From the NCBI GenBank assembly GCA_022701845.1, contig JAKONS010000466.1, positions 1-16,914 of the forward strand: a DNA stretch of 16,914 nt. Reading direction: 5' to 3'. The notes beneath the pieces are model-generated. The model had not been told where the DNA came from and did no database searches. It was given only the letters and a program-made list of their open reading frames with translations. This document shows, piece after piece, positions 7,200-14,431 of this stretch; positions within the stretch are counted from its first letter, which is position 1, and every line of letters begins with the position of its first letter. The translations under genes were made by a program, and so were the position numbers. The DNA comes from Burkholderiaceae bacterium. GTDB lineage: Bacteria > Pseudomonadota > Gammaproteobacteria > Burkholderiales > Burkholderiaceae.

Positions 7200-8256
7200 C
7201 GTGCGTGTCCGGTTGCGTGTCGGTGAGTTCCAGAACCTTGCCCTCTTTCACCATGTCGACGCCGTCCAGGCGCACCGTGCATTTGCGCAGCGGAATGTCG
7301 ATGTGGCAGGTGGTGGTGCGGCTGCCGCCGGCCTCGTTGTTGGGGCCGAGCGAGAACAGGAAGTTGCCCTCGAAGGCGCGGGCATCCATGCCGATGGTGG
7401 CTTCGCGGTCGTACAGGCCCAGGGTGGACCAGCGCGCACGCGGCTGCAGCCCCCAGCCGATGTGCGAGATGGCCAGCGCTTCCGGGTCCTCGAAGGCGGC
7501 CATGTAGTCGTTGAGCAGTTCGGCGTCGATGCCGCCCTCGATCTTCGTGGCGTAGCCGTTCTCCACCGTCAGCACGATGCGGTCGCTGGCGTACATCTTC
7601 TGCGGCAGCAGGATGTCGCCCTTGTCGATGACGATGGTGCCGTTGGCGCCGCCCTCGTCGGGAAAGGTGAGCGCGAAGCCGCTCGGCCAGTGGTCCCAGC
7701 GGCCGGGCGCGTCGACGAAGCCGTATTCGCTGATCACCGGGAACTCGCCCAGCCTGCAGCGCAGGTCGGTGCCGGCGGCCGACACCACATGCATCTCCTT
7801 CGCGGCGGCGATCTTCGCCGCATGCGCGGTGACGCGGGCGCGGTCGGCCGCGGTCGGCACCAGGCGCACCAGCACCTCCGGCGGCTCGACCGCCAGCAGG
7901 ATCTTGGTGCCGCTGCCCAGGATGTCGTGCTGCTCGGGCGAGAACAGCAGCGTCATCAGGTCGAGCACCAGGTCGCTGGCCTTGAGCATGGCGATGGCCG
8001 CCGGGTTGCCGGTGAGCGGCGTGGTGCCCAGGTAGGCCAGGCTGTCGCGGCTGTGGGCTTTTTCGCCGTTGACCGGCGGCAGGTCGAGCCGGTTGACGAT
8101 GGCGCCCAGGTCCTGCGCGGCGATGAGGGCGCAGGCGAGGGTCTGCGGATGGGTGGCGGCGCCGGTGAGTACGGTCACGGTCTGGCCGCGCTCCAGCTGG
8201 GACAGGTTCAGCACCTGCTTCCACGCGGAGATCAACTGAAAGTCGCTGACGGGCAT
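7189..8256 (-). CDS. picD (nicX): 2,5-dihydroxypyridine 5,6-dioxygenase (NicX/PicD)
   Basis: This 355-residue Fe(II)-dependent extradiol-type dioxygenase should open 2,5-dihydroxypyridine to N-formylmaleamate. It resembles NicX of P. putida across its length: MPVSDFQL start, ILLAVEPPEVL (119-129), GRWDHWPSGF (185-194), SHIGWGLQPRARW (264-276), GMDARAFEGNFLFS (289-302) and CHIDIPLRKC (317-326). H265, H318 and D320 fall exactly at the iron-ligand positions reported for NicX. The fold is related to M29 aminopeptidases rather than to vicinal-oxygen-chelate dioxygenases. The ATG at 8256 has an AGGAG ribosome binding site. This is the diagnostic gene of the cluster: it shows that 2,5-dihydroxypyridine is the ring-cleavage substrate. 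Confidence 0.95.
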   Translation of the reverse strand: MPVSDFQLISAWKQVLNLSQLERGQTVTVLTGAATHPQTLACALIAAQDLGAIVNRLDLPPVNGEKAHSRDSLAYLGTTPLTGNPAAIAMLKASDLVLDLMTLLFSPEQHDILGSGTKILLAVEPPEVLVRLVPTAADRARVTAHAAKIAAAKEMHVVSAAGTDLRCRLGEFPVISEYGFVDAPGRWDHWPSGFALTFPDEGGANGTIVIDKGDILLPQKMYASDRIVLTVENGYATKIEGGIDAELLNDYMAAFEDPEALAISHIGWGLQPRARWSTLGLYDREATIGMDARAFEGNFLFSLGPNNEAGGSRTTTCHIDIPLRKCTVRLDGVDMVKEGKVLELTDTQPDTHDAR

Positions 8257-8282
8257 GTGGGGCTCCTGTGCGGTTGCAGGTT

Positions 8283-9038
8283 TCAGTAGGCGCCGGAGAG
8301 CAGCGCGCCGGCACCCGGCACGATCGGCTCCAGGCCCAGCGCCTTCAGCATCGCGTAGGTGGTGGCCACCGCGGCGGTGATCACCGGCTTGCCGGTCATC
8401 GCCTCGACCTGCGCGATCACCGGCAGCGAGGGCATCTGCACGCAGGCCGACAGCAAGATGGCATCGACGTCGTCGGTCTTGAGCTTGGCGACGATGGCCG
8501 GCAGGTTGGCCGGGTCGTGGCGGCCGACGGCCAGGTTGTCGGGGATCTGCAGCGCGGTCCAGTCGGACACCTCGAAGCCTTCGTTGCGGATGTAGTCGAC
8601 CACCAGCTCGGTCAGCGGCAGCATGTAGGGCGCCACCAGCGCCACTTTCTTCGCGCCGATGACCTTCAGGCCGTCGATCAGGGCGCCGGCGCTGGTGATG
8701 ACCGGCGCCTTGCCGTCGTTCTTCTCGGTGTGGGCAGTGAGGCGCTCCTGCGAGCGGCGGTGGTAGCCGTGGCCCATGGCCATGATGGCCACCAGGCAGG
8801 CATAGCCCAGCACGTCGACGCGGGCGTCGCTCAGCTCGACGGCGCAGCGGTCGGATTCGGCGTCCATCGCGGCGAGTTCGTCCTTCTGCACCGTCTTCAT
8901 GCGCATGCGGCTGGAGTGGAAGGTGAAGCGTTCGTCGGGCCGGATCAGCTCGCGCATGCGCAGCATGGCGGGGATCTCGGTTTCCATCGTGGTGTTCGAG
9001 CTCGGCACGATCTGGCCGATACGGAAACTGCGGGTCAT
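8283..9038 (-). CDS. picG (nicE): Maleate cis-trans isomerase (NicE/PicG)
   Basis: This 251-residue enzyme of the Asp/Glu racemase superfamily converts maleate to fumarate. The two active-site cysteines are C81 (VLGYACLVAIMAMG) and C199 (LLSACVQMPSL). The N-terminus IGQIVPSSNTTMETEIPAM and FTFHSSRMRMK are characteristic of maleate isomerases. The frame is open upstream to 9101, but the ATG at 9038 gives the family length of about 250 and starts directly before the conserved segment. It lies 34 nt after picC and 26 nt before nicX, so it is co-transcribed. It performs the last step of the pathway although it is second in the operon. Confidence 0.93.
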   Translation of the reverse strand: MTRSFRIGQIVPSSNTTMETEIPAMLRMRELIRPDERFTFHSSRMRMKTVQKDELAAMDAESDRCAVELSDARVDVLGYACLVAIMAMGHGYHRRSQERLTAHTEKNDGKAPVITSAGALIDGLKVIGAKKVALVAPYMLPLTELVVDYIRNEGFEVSDWTALQIPDNLAVGRHDPANLPAIVAKLKTDDVDAILLSACVQMPSLPVIAQVEAMTGKPVITAAVATTYAMLKALGLEPIVPGAGALLSGAY

Positions 9039-9072
9039 GGGGTGGCTCCTGGTGATGGGCGAATGGGGTGGT

Positions 9073-10035
9073 TCAGACGAGCTTGAGCAGGCGCTCGGCA
9101 TTGCCGTGGCACACCGCCGCGCGGGTCGCGTCGTCGAGGTCCGATTGTTCGATGAAGTCGGCCGCGATGGCGGTGTTTTCGTACGGATAGTCCACCGAGA
9201 ACATCACCGCGTCGACCCCCATCTCGGCGATGGCGCCCTTCAGGGCCGCTTCGGAGCACACGCCGGAGGTGGTGATGACGATGTTGCTGCCGATGTATTC
9301 CGAGGGCTTGCGCTGCAGCGTGACGCCGAACGGGTAGGCGGCGAAGCGGCTGTCGTAGCGCCAGCGCTGGAACGGCAGGCCCTCGCCCATGTGGCCCAGC
9401 ACGATCTTCAGCTGCGGAAAGCGGTCGAACACGCCGGAGAACAACAGGCGCAGCGCGTGCGAGCCGGTTTCCACGCCCCAGCCCCAGGTGGCGCCCTGCA
9501 GCACCGGGAAGCCTTCGAGCGTCTTCGGGATCTGCGGGAAGTCGATCGGGTGCAGGTAGAACGGCAGGTCGAGCGCCTGCAGCCGCTCCCACACCACGTC
9601 GTAGGCCGGGTCGTCGTAGTAGCGGCCCAGGGTGTGGCCGTTGACCAGCGCGCCCTTGAAGCCCAGCTGGGTCACCGCGCGCTCCAGCTCGTCGGCGGCT
9701 GCTGCCGGGTCCTGCATCGCCAGCGCGGCGAAACCGCCGAAGCGGGTCGGGTGGCGGGCGATGCGGGTGGCCAGGTAGTCGTTGTTCTCGGCCGCGGCGC
9801 GGATGGCGGTGGCGGTGTCGGGCTCGCCCTGGATGCCCAGGCCGGTCTGCGACAGGATGGTCATCGAGATGCCGGCGGCGTCCATCTCGGCCAGGCGCAT
9901 TTCGTCGGTGTCGGTCAGGCGCGCCAGCAGTTCGGCCGCGGCGCGCGGCTCGATGAACTTGAGGAACGGGGTGTAGCGCTCGAAGCCCGGCGCCATGAAA
10001 TGCTCTTCGAAGGCGATCTTGCGGATCCTGCTCAT
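9073..10035 (-). CDS. picC: Amidohydrolase-family decarboxylase, probable 3,6-dihydroxypicolinate decarboxylase (PicC)
   Basis: This 320-residue metal-dependent decarboxylase belongs to the amidohydrolase-2 (ACMSD/gamma-resorcylate decarboxylase) family. Expected ligands are present: E10 and H12 (AFEEHF), H162 (FYLHPIDFP), catalytic H215 (VLGHMGEGLPF) and D282 (MFSVDYPYE). These motifs match non-oxidative aromatic acid decarboxylases rather than hydrolases. The ATG at 10035 follows an AGGAG site. It is the first gene of the lower-pathway operon and divergent from marR, the same arrangement reported for picR-picC in Alcaligenes faecalis. Predicted reaction: 3,6-dihydroxypicolinate to 2,5-dihydroxypyridine and CO2. 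The family and decarboxylase chemistry are well supported; the exact substrate rests on context. Confidence 0.85.
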   Translation of the reverse strand: MSRIRKIAFEEHFMAPGFERYTPFLKFIEPRAAAELLARLTDTDEMRLAEMDAAGISMTILSQTGLGIQGEPDTATAIRAAAENNDYLATRIARHPTRFGGFAALAMQDPAAAADELERAVTQLGFKGALVNGHTLGRYYDDPAYDVVWERLQALDLPFYLHPIDFPQIPKTLEGFPVLQGATWGWGVETGSHALRLLFSGVFDRFPQLKIVLGHMGEGLPFQRWRYDSRFAAYPFGVTLQRKPSEYIGSNIVITTSGVCSEAALKGAIAEMGVDAVMFSVDYPYENTAIAADFIEQSDLDDATRAAVCHGNAERLLKLV

Positions 10036-10203
10036 GGGTCAACTCCTGGGAAAGCGGGTGAATCGGGGAAATCTGCGATGGGGAAAGCCGGGCGACGGGG
10101 CGCTCGATACGAAAGGACTATGCACACCGACACTGCACCCGGGCCGGCCGTCCGACCCCTGTCTCATTGGTGAATTGGCGCGTGGCGCGCAGCGCCCTGT
10201 GTC

Positions 10204-10209
10204 TACAAT
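10204..10209 (+). promoter_or_regulatory. -10 element of the marR promoter
   Basis: TACAAT matches the sigma-70 -10 consensus in five of six bases. No clear -35 is seen at 16-18 bp (GTGGCG at 10182-10187 is the best placed). The operator-like site begins at 10208, so a bound repressor would cover the transcription start. This supports autoregulation of marR and starting the protein at 10239 rather than at upstream codons. Confidence 0.55.
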
Positions 10210-10233
10210 CATCAGTGCTCTCACATTTTGGAA
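10205..10233 (-). promoter_or_regulatory. Candidate picC-picG-picD-picF promoter
   Basis: Read on the minus strand, TTCCAA (10228-10233), a 17-bp spacer and GATTGT (10205-10210) align with the stronger picB promoter (TTGACG-N17-GATAAT at 14241-14269). In both, the shared operator fills the spacer. The hexamers themselves are weak. The element overlaps the divergent marR -10, so one operator could control both directions. The predicted leader to the picC ATG is about 165 nt. Confidence 0.35.
10208..10226. promoter_or_regulatory. Operator-like site in the marR-picC intergenic region
   Basis: ATCATCAGTGCTCTCACAT is identical in 16 of 19 positions to the site at 14244-14262 in front of the Rieske ferredoxin gene. 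It contains the TCAG-N4-CTNA core. It lies between divergent marR and picC and is the most likely autoregulatory site of the MarR protein. Confidence 0.65.
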
Positions 10234-10238
10234 GACCC

Positions 10239-10739
10239 GTGGCGAAACCGACAACCGACGACATCCTCGACGCAGAAGACCCCGCCAAGGAGCTGCTCTT
10301 CGCCCGCCCCGGCTTCCTGATCCGCCGCCTGCACCAGATCCATGTCGCCATGTTCCTGGAGGAGTTCAAGTCGCAGAACATCACGCCGGTGCAGTACGGG
10401 CTGATGACCGCGGTGGCGGCGCTGCCGGGCCTCGACCAGACCGCGCTCGGCCAGGAGGTGGGGCTGGACCGCACCACCACCGCCGACGTCGTCAAGCGCC
10501 TGGAAGACCGCGGCCTGCTGGAGCGCCACCCCAACCCGCTGGACCGCCGCACCCGCCATGTGCGCCTGACCGCCGAGGGCCAGACCCGGGTGGTCGAGCT
10601 GCAGGCCGACATGACCCGCGCGCAGGACCGGCTGATGGAGCCGCTGCGCCCGGCCGAGAAGGCGATGCTGATGGACCTGATGCGCCGGCTGGTGGAAGCC
10701 AACAACCAGTACAGCCGCACCATCCTGCGCGGCATCTAG
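10239..10739 (+). CDS. picR: MarR-family transcriptional regulator (PicR-like)
   Basis: This 166-residue winged-helix dimeric regulator has a helix-turn-helix around residues 66-92 (LDQTALGQEVGLDRTTTADVVKRLEDRGLL) and a beta wing at NPLDRRTRHVRLT (99-111), both typical of MarR. The GTG at 10239 is chosen over an in-frame ATG at 10167, because GGAAG (10230-10234) precedes it and because the -10 and operator would otherwise lie inside the gene. The ribosome binding site spacing is short (4 nt). It is divergent from picC and convergent with the oxygenase beta gene. By analogy with PicR it probably represses the catabolic units and is released by a pathway intermediate. The ligand cannot be read from sequence. 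Confidence 0.88.
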   Translation: MAKPTTDDILDAEDPAKELLFARPGFLIRRLHQIHVAMFLEEFKSQNITPVQYGLMTAVAALPGLDQTALGQEVGLDRTTTADVVKRLEDRGLLERHPNPLDRRTRHVRLTAEGQTRVVELQADMTRAQDRLMEPLRPAEKAMLMDLMRRLVEANNQYSRTILRGI

Positions 10740-10783
10740 GGTTCGGGGCGTCACGGCTGCGGGCTTTCGCGCTCGTCGCAGGA

Positions 10784-11314
10784 TCAGAGCGGATAGACCA
10801 GGTCGTTGGCGATGATCGTGGTGTCGTAGATGGCCTGGCGCTCGGCGAGCAGCAGGTTCTCGCCGTCGCGCACGAAACGGTCGTAGAACACGCCCGCCAT
10901 GTGGATCGTGCTCGGACCTTCGATCAGGGTCTGCAGCAGCACGAAGTTGGCCTGCGCCACGATGGTGCCGTCGGCCTGCTCCTCGGTCACCCGGGTGTTG
11001 CTCACCAGGTGCAGGTTGTAGCGCGGCGCGAACATCTGGGTGCGGCCGATGGCGATGGCCCGGTCGATCATCATGTTGCGGCCCTGGCAGTACACCAGGC
11101 CCACCGGCATGCCGAGCTCGGCGTTCTCGCGCGCGGTGATGCGGTAGAGGCCGTCCTCGGTGAAGAAGTCGGGCCACTGCTCGACCAGCCCGGCGTCGAG
11201 CACCGCGCAGTACTCCACGTTGAAGGCTTCGACTTCGCGCGCCAGCGCGATGGCCCGCTGCAGGCCCACCAGGCGCGGGCGGAAGAGCTTCGAGGTGATG
11301 GCCTGTTCGCTCAT
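10784..11314 (-). CDS. picB: Rieske non-heme iron oxygenase beta subunit (PicB component)
   Basis: This 176-residue small subunit of an aromatic-ring-hydroxylating oxygenase has the SnoaL/NTF2-like cone fold. Recognisable segments are VEAFNVEYCAVLDAGLVEQWPDFFTEDGLYRITAREN (28-64) and the late FYDRFVRDGENLLLAERQAIYDT region. It is structural, supporting the alpha3beta3 assembly, with no cofactor motif. The ATG at 11314 overlaps the alpha-subunit stop by 4 nt (ATGA), implying coupled 1:1 translation. Longer in-frame extensions run inside the alpha gene and are not real. It is the last gene of the oxygenase operon and converges on marR with a 44-bp gap. Confidence 0.92.
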   Translation of the reverse strand: MSEQAITSKLFRPRLVGLQRAIALAREVEAFNVEYCAVLDAGLVEQWPDFFTEDGLYRITARENAELGMPVGLVYCQGRNMMIDRAIAIGRTQMFAPRYNLHLVSNTRVTEEQADGTIVAQANFVLLQTLIEGPSTIHMAGVFYDRFVRDGENLLLAERQAIYDTTIIANDLVYPL

Positions 11315-12603
11315 GCCGCCTCCCCGAAACCCATGACCTGGCGGTAGTACTGGTACATGCCGCGGATGCAGGCCTCGGAGATCAGGGTGTCGGAGGTGCC
11401 GATGCGGTCGGCGTCGAGCTTGATCACGTTGACGTCGCTGCTGGAGCGGCGCACGCCTTCCTGCACGAACTTCATCGCCTCGTTGTCCTCCAGGCCGAGG
11501 AAGCCGGCCGGGCCCATCAGGTTGCCCTGGCGCAGGCGGTGCTGGGTCATCTCCTCGGTGTCGTCCTCGTAGCCGAACATGGTCCACTGCATCAGCATGC
11601 TGTTGGGGCCGTTGGGCACGATCTGGCGCACGCCCAGGGTGTTCATCTCGCGCTGCACCACCAGGTTGGGCCACACCGTCTGCATCGTCACCGACCATTC
11701 CGAATCGAACTCCTTCACGAAGTCCAGGAAACGGTCGTCGCGCAGGCTCATGCCCTCGTGGAAGGAGCGCATCTCCTTCTTGTTCTCGGAGCTCACCACC
11801 GCGTCCGACTTGGCCGAGGCCATGGTGCCGTGGCGGCCGTGCTTGGCGTCGGCGATCATGGCCGACTTGTTGCCCGCCACCAGCAGGCCGAACACCACCA
11901 GGAACGAGTGCAGCAGGGTCGCGTGGTACGGGTCCTTCAGGTTCTCGTGGTACATCTTCCAGTTGCAGGGCAACTCGTTCTTGTAGTAGCCGAGGATCTT
12001 CAGCTTCTTGCCCGGGAACACCACGTCGAAGTCCTTGCGGATCTCCGGCTGCAGGTAGTCCTCGATGGCTTCCACCTCGGCGCTGTACGACGCGAAGATC
12101 ACGCCGTTGTGGGTGGTCACGAACAGCTTCTTCAGGCCGTGGTCCTCGTTCTTGAAATCCTTCGGCATGCCGCCGGTCTTGTTGACGCCGCGCTTGAACG
12201 GCACGCCCTGCAGGTTGCCCTTCAGGTCGTAGGACCATTGGTGGTAGGGGCAGACGAATTCGGTGGCCTTTCCCTGGCTGTGGCGGCAGAACTCGGCGCC
12301 GCGGTGGGCGCAGCGGTTCTCGAACACGTTGATGCTGCCGTCCTCGGCGCGCGAGACCACCACCGGGGTGTCACCCACATAGGAGCGCTTGTAGTCGCCG
12401 GTCTCGGGAATCTCGGCTTCGAGCGCCACATAGTTCCAGGTCTTGCCGCGAAAGATCAGCTCCATCTCCCGGGCATACACCGCCTCGTTGGTGTAGACCC
12501 AGTCGGGGATGAAGTGCAGGGCGTCGGTCGGCCAGACGCAGGTGTCGAGGCCGACGTCCTTGGAGCGGACGGTGCGGTTGAGAACCGCGTGGGTGCTGTG
12601 CAT
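11311..12603 (-). CDS. picB: Rieske non-heme iron oxygenase alpha subunit; probable 6-hydroxypicolinate 3-monooxygenase (PicB)
   Basis: This 430-residue catalytic subunit has an N-terminal Rieske [2Fe-2S] domain with C98, H100, C118 and H121 (CAHRG and CPYHQWSY). Mononuclear iron ligands lie in ENLKDPYHATLLH (H227, H232, with D224 as the bridging aspartate). The spacing of H227 and H232 is that of naphthalene-dioxygenase-type enzymes. The ATG at 12603 has a GGAG ribosome binding site; a TTG two codons upstream is less likely. Ferredoxin, reductase, alpha and beta lie together, so this is a self-contained four-component system, the composition reported for the PicB 6-hydroxypicolinate monooxygenase. 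It should insert the 3-hydroxyl before PicC decarboxylates. The substrate is inferred from neighbours. Confidence 0.9.
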   Translation of the reverse strand: MHSTHAVLNRTVRSKDVGLDTCVWPTDALHFIPDWVYTNEAVYAREMELIFRGKTWNYVALEAEIPETGDYKRSYVGDTPVVVSRAEDGSINVFENRCAHRGAEFCRHSQGKATEFVCPYHQWSYDLKGNLQGVPFKRGVNKTGGMPKDFKNEDHGLKKLFVTTHNGVIFASYSAEVEAIEDYLQPEIRKDFDVVFPGKKLKILGYYKNELPCNWKMYHENLKDPYHATLLHSFLVVFGLLVAGNKSAMIADAKHGRHGTMASAKSDAVVSSENKKEMRSFHEGMSLRDDRFLDFVKEFDSEWSVTMQTVWPNLVVQREMNTLGVRQIVPNGPNSMLMQWTMFGYEDDTEEMTQHRLRQGNLMGPAGFLGLEDNEAMKFVQEGVRRSSSDVNVIKLDADRIGTSDTLISEACIRGMYQYYRQVMGFGEAA

Positions 12604-12618
12604 ACACAAACTCCGTTT

Positions 12619-13908
12619 TCAGGAAATCGCAGGGGAAGCGGTCTTCGCCAGGGCGGCGCGGACCTGTTGTTTGAGCGGCGCGGTCGCATCGCACAGCACC
12701 TGCAGGTCGCAGGGCGTGCGGCTGTCGATCAGCGCCTTGAGTTGACGCAGATCGCCGCCGGCATTGACCGCGATGGCATGCGCCACCCGGCCTTCGGCAT
12801 CGGCACCGAGCAGCAGGAATTTCGGCGCCGCGGCACCCGGCTCGCCGAGGGCGCCGCGGCCGTGGTACGTCAGGCCCGGCACCGGCATGCCCAGCATCTG
12901 CAGGTTGCAGCCGAACTGGTCGCTCCAGAACCAGGGCGCGGCCAGCGGCCCGGTGGCGGCACCGGCGATGGCCGCGGCCGCCAGCCGGGCCTGTTCGTTG
13001 GCGCTCTGCCAGGACTCCAGCCGCAGCTCGGCGCCGATGAAGGGATGCAGCTGGCTGCAGCAGTCGCCGGCGGCGTACACATGCGGCGTGTCGGTGGCGC
13101 AGCGCGCATCCACCCGGATGCCGTGGTTGGCCGGGTGCAGGCCGATGCCGGCGGCACGCGCCAGCGCGGTCTCGGGCTCCAGGCCGACCGCCACCACCAC
13201 CATGTCGGCCGAGACGGTGCCGCCGCCGGCCAGGGTGGCGGTGGCCGGGCCGTCCGCGCCGCCCAGGGCGAAGGCTTCGCAGCGCGCGCCCAGCCGCAGG
13301 TCGACGCCGGCCGCGGCGATGCGCTGCTGCAGCCAGTCCGACAGCGCCGGCGGCACCACCCGGGCCAGCACCCGGTCGGCGCTTTCCAGCACCGTCGCCT
13401 GCACGCCCAGGGCCTGCGCGGTGGAGGCCACTTCCAGCCCCAGGAAACCGCCGCCGACGATCAGCACCGAACGGTGCCGCCGCAGGTCGTGGCGCAGGCG
13501 CAGGGCGTCGGCCATCGAGCGCAGGTAGTGCACGCCCGGCGCGCCCGGCGGCAGGCCGGCCACGGTGCGGGCGTTGCCGCCGGTGGCCAGCAGGCAGTCG
13601 TCGTAGGCCAGCCGGCTGCCGTCGGCCAGGGTGGCGGTGCGGGCGGCGGTGTCGAGCGCGGTCACCGGCGTGCCCAGCAGCAGGCCGATCGACTTCTCTT
13701 CGTGGAAGCCGTGCGGATGCACCGCGTAGTCGGTGCCGTCGCTGTCGCCGGAGAGCATCGCCTTCGACAGCGGCGGGCGCTCGTAGGGCAGCGGGCGCTC
13801 GGCACCCGCCATCACGATGCGGCCGGCGTAGCCGAAGCCGCGCAGGGCGGCCGCGGCGGTGGCGCCGGCCTGGCCGGCGCCGACGATCAGCACGCCGGTG
13901 GCGTCCAT
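12619..13908 (-). CDS. picB: FAD-dependent ferredoxin reductase of the Rieske oxygenase (PicB component)
   Basis: This 429-residue glutathione-reductase-type flavoprotein passes electrons from NAD(P)H to the Rieske ferredoxin. An FAD dinucleotide motif VGAGQAG is at 9-15, PYERPPLSKAML at 41-52, the NAD-binding motif GGGFLG at 152-157, the second FAD motif VYAAGDCC at 278-284 and WFWSDQFG at 326-333. The order and spacing match BphA4/CamA-type reductases. The ATG at 13908 overlaps the ferredoxin stop by one base (TGATG). An upstream in-frame extension to 14220 runs through the ferredoxin gene and is rejected. The stop is 15 nt before the alpha-subunit start. Confidence 0.93.
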   Translation of the reverse strand: MDATGVLIVGAGQAGATAAAALRGFGYAGRIVMAGAERPLPYERPPLSKAMLSGDSDGTDYAVHPHGFHEEKSIGLLLGTPVTALDTAARTATLADGSRLAYDDCLLATGGNARTVAGLPPGAPGVHYLRSMADALRLRHDLRRHRSVLIVGGGFLGLEVASTAQALGVQATVLESADRVLARVVPPALSDWLQQRIAAAGVDLRLGARCEAFALGGADGPATATLAGGGTVSADMVVVAVGLEPETALARAAGIGLHPANHGIRVDARCATDTPHVYAAGDCCSQLHPFIGAELRLESWQSANEQARLAAAAIAGAATGPLAAPWFWSDQFGCNLQMLGMPVPGLTYHGRGALGEPGAAAPKFLLLGADAEGRVAHAIAVNAGGDLRQLKALIDSRTPCDLQVLCDATAPLKQQVRAALAKTASPAIS

Positions 13909-14213
13909 CAGGCTTCCACCAGGATGTCGTCGCCTTCCACCTTCACCGGGTAGATGCGGATCGGCTTGGTGGCCGGCGCGCACAGCGCCGCGCCGGTGGC
14001 GAGGTCGAAGCGCGCCTGGTGCAGCGGGCACTCCACGCAGCCGTCTTCCACATAGCCGTCCGACAGCAGCGCATAGGCATGGCTGCAGACGTTGTCGGTG
14101 ACATGGAAGGTGCCGCCGCTGTTGAACAGCGCGAGCTGGCGGTCGCCCAGCGAGAAGGCCAGCGCTTCGTCTTCGCCCAGCTGGTCGGCGGCGGCAATAC
14201 GGGTCCAGGTCAT
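13908..14213 (-). CDS. picB: Rieske-type ferredoxin of the oxygenase (PicB component)
   Basis: This 101-residue BphA3-type ferredoxin carries electrons from the reductase to the oxygenase alpha subunit. The [2Fe-2S] ligands are C43 and H45 (CSHAYALL) and C62 and H65 (CPLHQARFDLATG). There is no signal peptide or membrane anchor, so it is soluble and cytoplasmic. The ATG at 14213 has a GAGGTGA ribosome binding site and lies about 20 nt behind the predicted transcription start. It is the first gene of the four-gene oxygenase operon. Confidence 0.94.
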   Translation of the reverse strand: MTWTRIAAADQLGEDEALAFSLGDRQLALFNSGGTFHVTDNVCSHAYALLSDGYVEDGCVECPLHQARFDLATGAALCAPATKPIRIYPVKVEGDDILVEA

Positions 14214-14240
14214 GGTTCACCTCGTGGGTTGTTTTGGCGA

Positions 14241-14269
14241 ATTATCATCAGTGTACTTACATACGTCAA
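14241..14269 (-). promoter_or_regulatory. Sigma-70 promoter of the picB (Rieske oxygenase) operon
   Basis: Read on the minus strand: TTGACG (-35, positions 14269-14264), an exact 17-bp spacer, then GATAAT (-10, positions 14246-14241). This is the best promoter in the window. The operator-like site occupies the spacer, the classic place for a repressor to block RNA polymerase. The leader to the ferredoxin ATG is about 20 nt. Confidence 0.75.
14244..14262. promoter_or_regulatory. Operator-like site in the picB promoter spacer
   Basis: ATCATCAGTGTACTTACAT contains TCAGT-GT-ACTTA (14248-14259), a near-perfect inverted repeat. It is 16 of 19 identical to the marR-promoter site at 10208-10226 and 11 of 12 identical in the core to the tctC site at 6384-6395. 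GATCGATC at 14276-14283 lies nearby, as it does at the tctC site. Confidence 0.65.
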
Positions 14270-14390
14270 CGGTTCGATCGATCCGCCGCATGGTCTGCCG
14301 CAAGCGTTTTCCGGGCCAGGGCAAATGCACCAAAACCCTCATTTAATCAACCGTACTGGTGCGAAAACCGCCGAGCTTTGCGCGATTTTG

Positions 14391-14402
14391 GTGCAACTGC
14401 AC
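14391..14402. promoter_or_regulatory. Palindrome GTGCA-N2-TGCAC upstream of TRAP promoter
   Basis: This perfect 5+5 inverted repeat is centred about 70 bp upstream of the predicted TRAP transcription start, a distance used by class I activators. It differs from the TCAG-N4-CTGA operator, so a second regulator is possible. It has no family assignment and may be chance. Confidence 0.35.
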
Positions 14403-14431
14403 AGCGGGGAAACACTGCCTCAGAAATGCGG

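Noticed and set aside
6582..10035. Nicotinate (nic) cluster interpretation
   Set aside because: NicX, NicF and NicE alone would fit, but NicC and the two-subunit NicAB with cytochrome domains are absent, and a Rieske oxygenase plus PicC-type decarboxylase are present instead.
10177..10196. GGCGC/GCGCC inverted repeat upstream of marR
   Set aside because: A 5-bp GC stem with a 10-nt loop is expected by chance in this base composition and lies outside the promoter elements.
10167..10238. N-terminal extension of the MarR protein from an ATG at 10167
   Set aside because: It would place the TACAAT -10 and the operator inside the coding sequence and has no conserved residues; GTG at 10239 has a GGAAG site.
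10740..10783. Bidirectional terminator between marR and the oxygenase beta gene
   Set aside because: Only a CTGCG/CGCAG stem with a long loop (10757-10781) and no T-run on either strand; not convincing.
11539..13953. 804-codon open frame on the plus strand opposite the Rieske oxygenase and reductase genes
   Set aside because: Low-complexity His/Gly/Ala composition and complete overlap with two well-supported genes on the minus strand.
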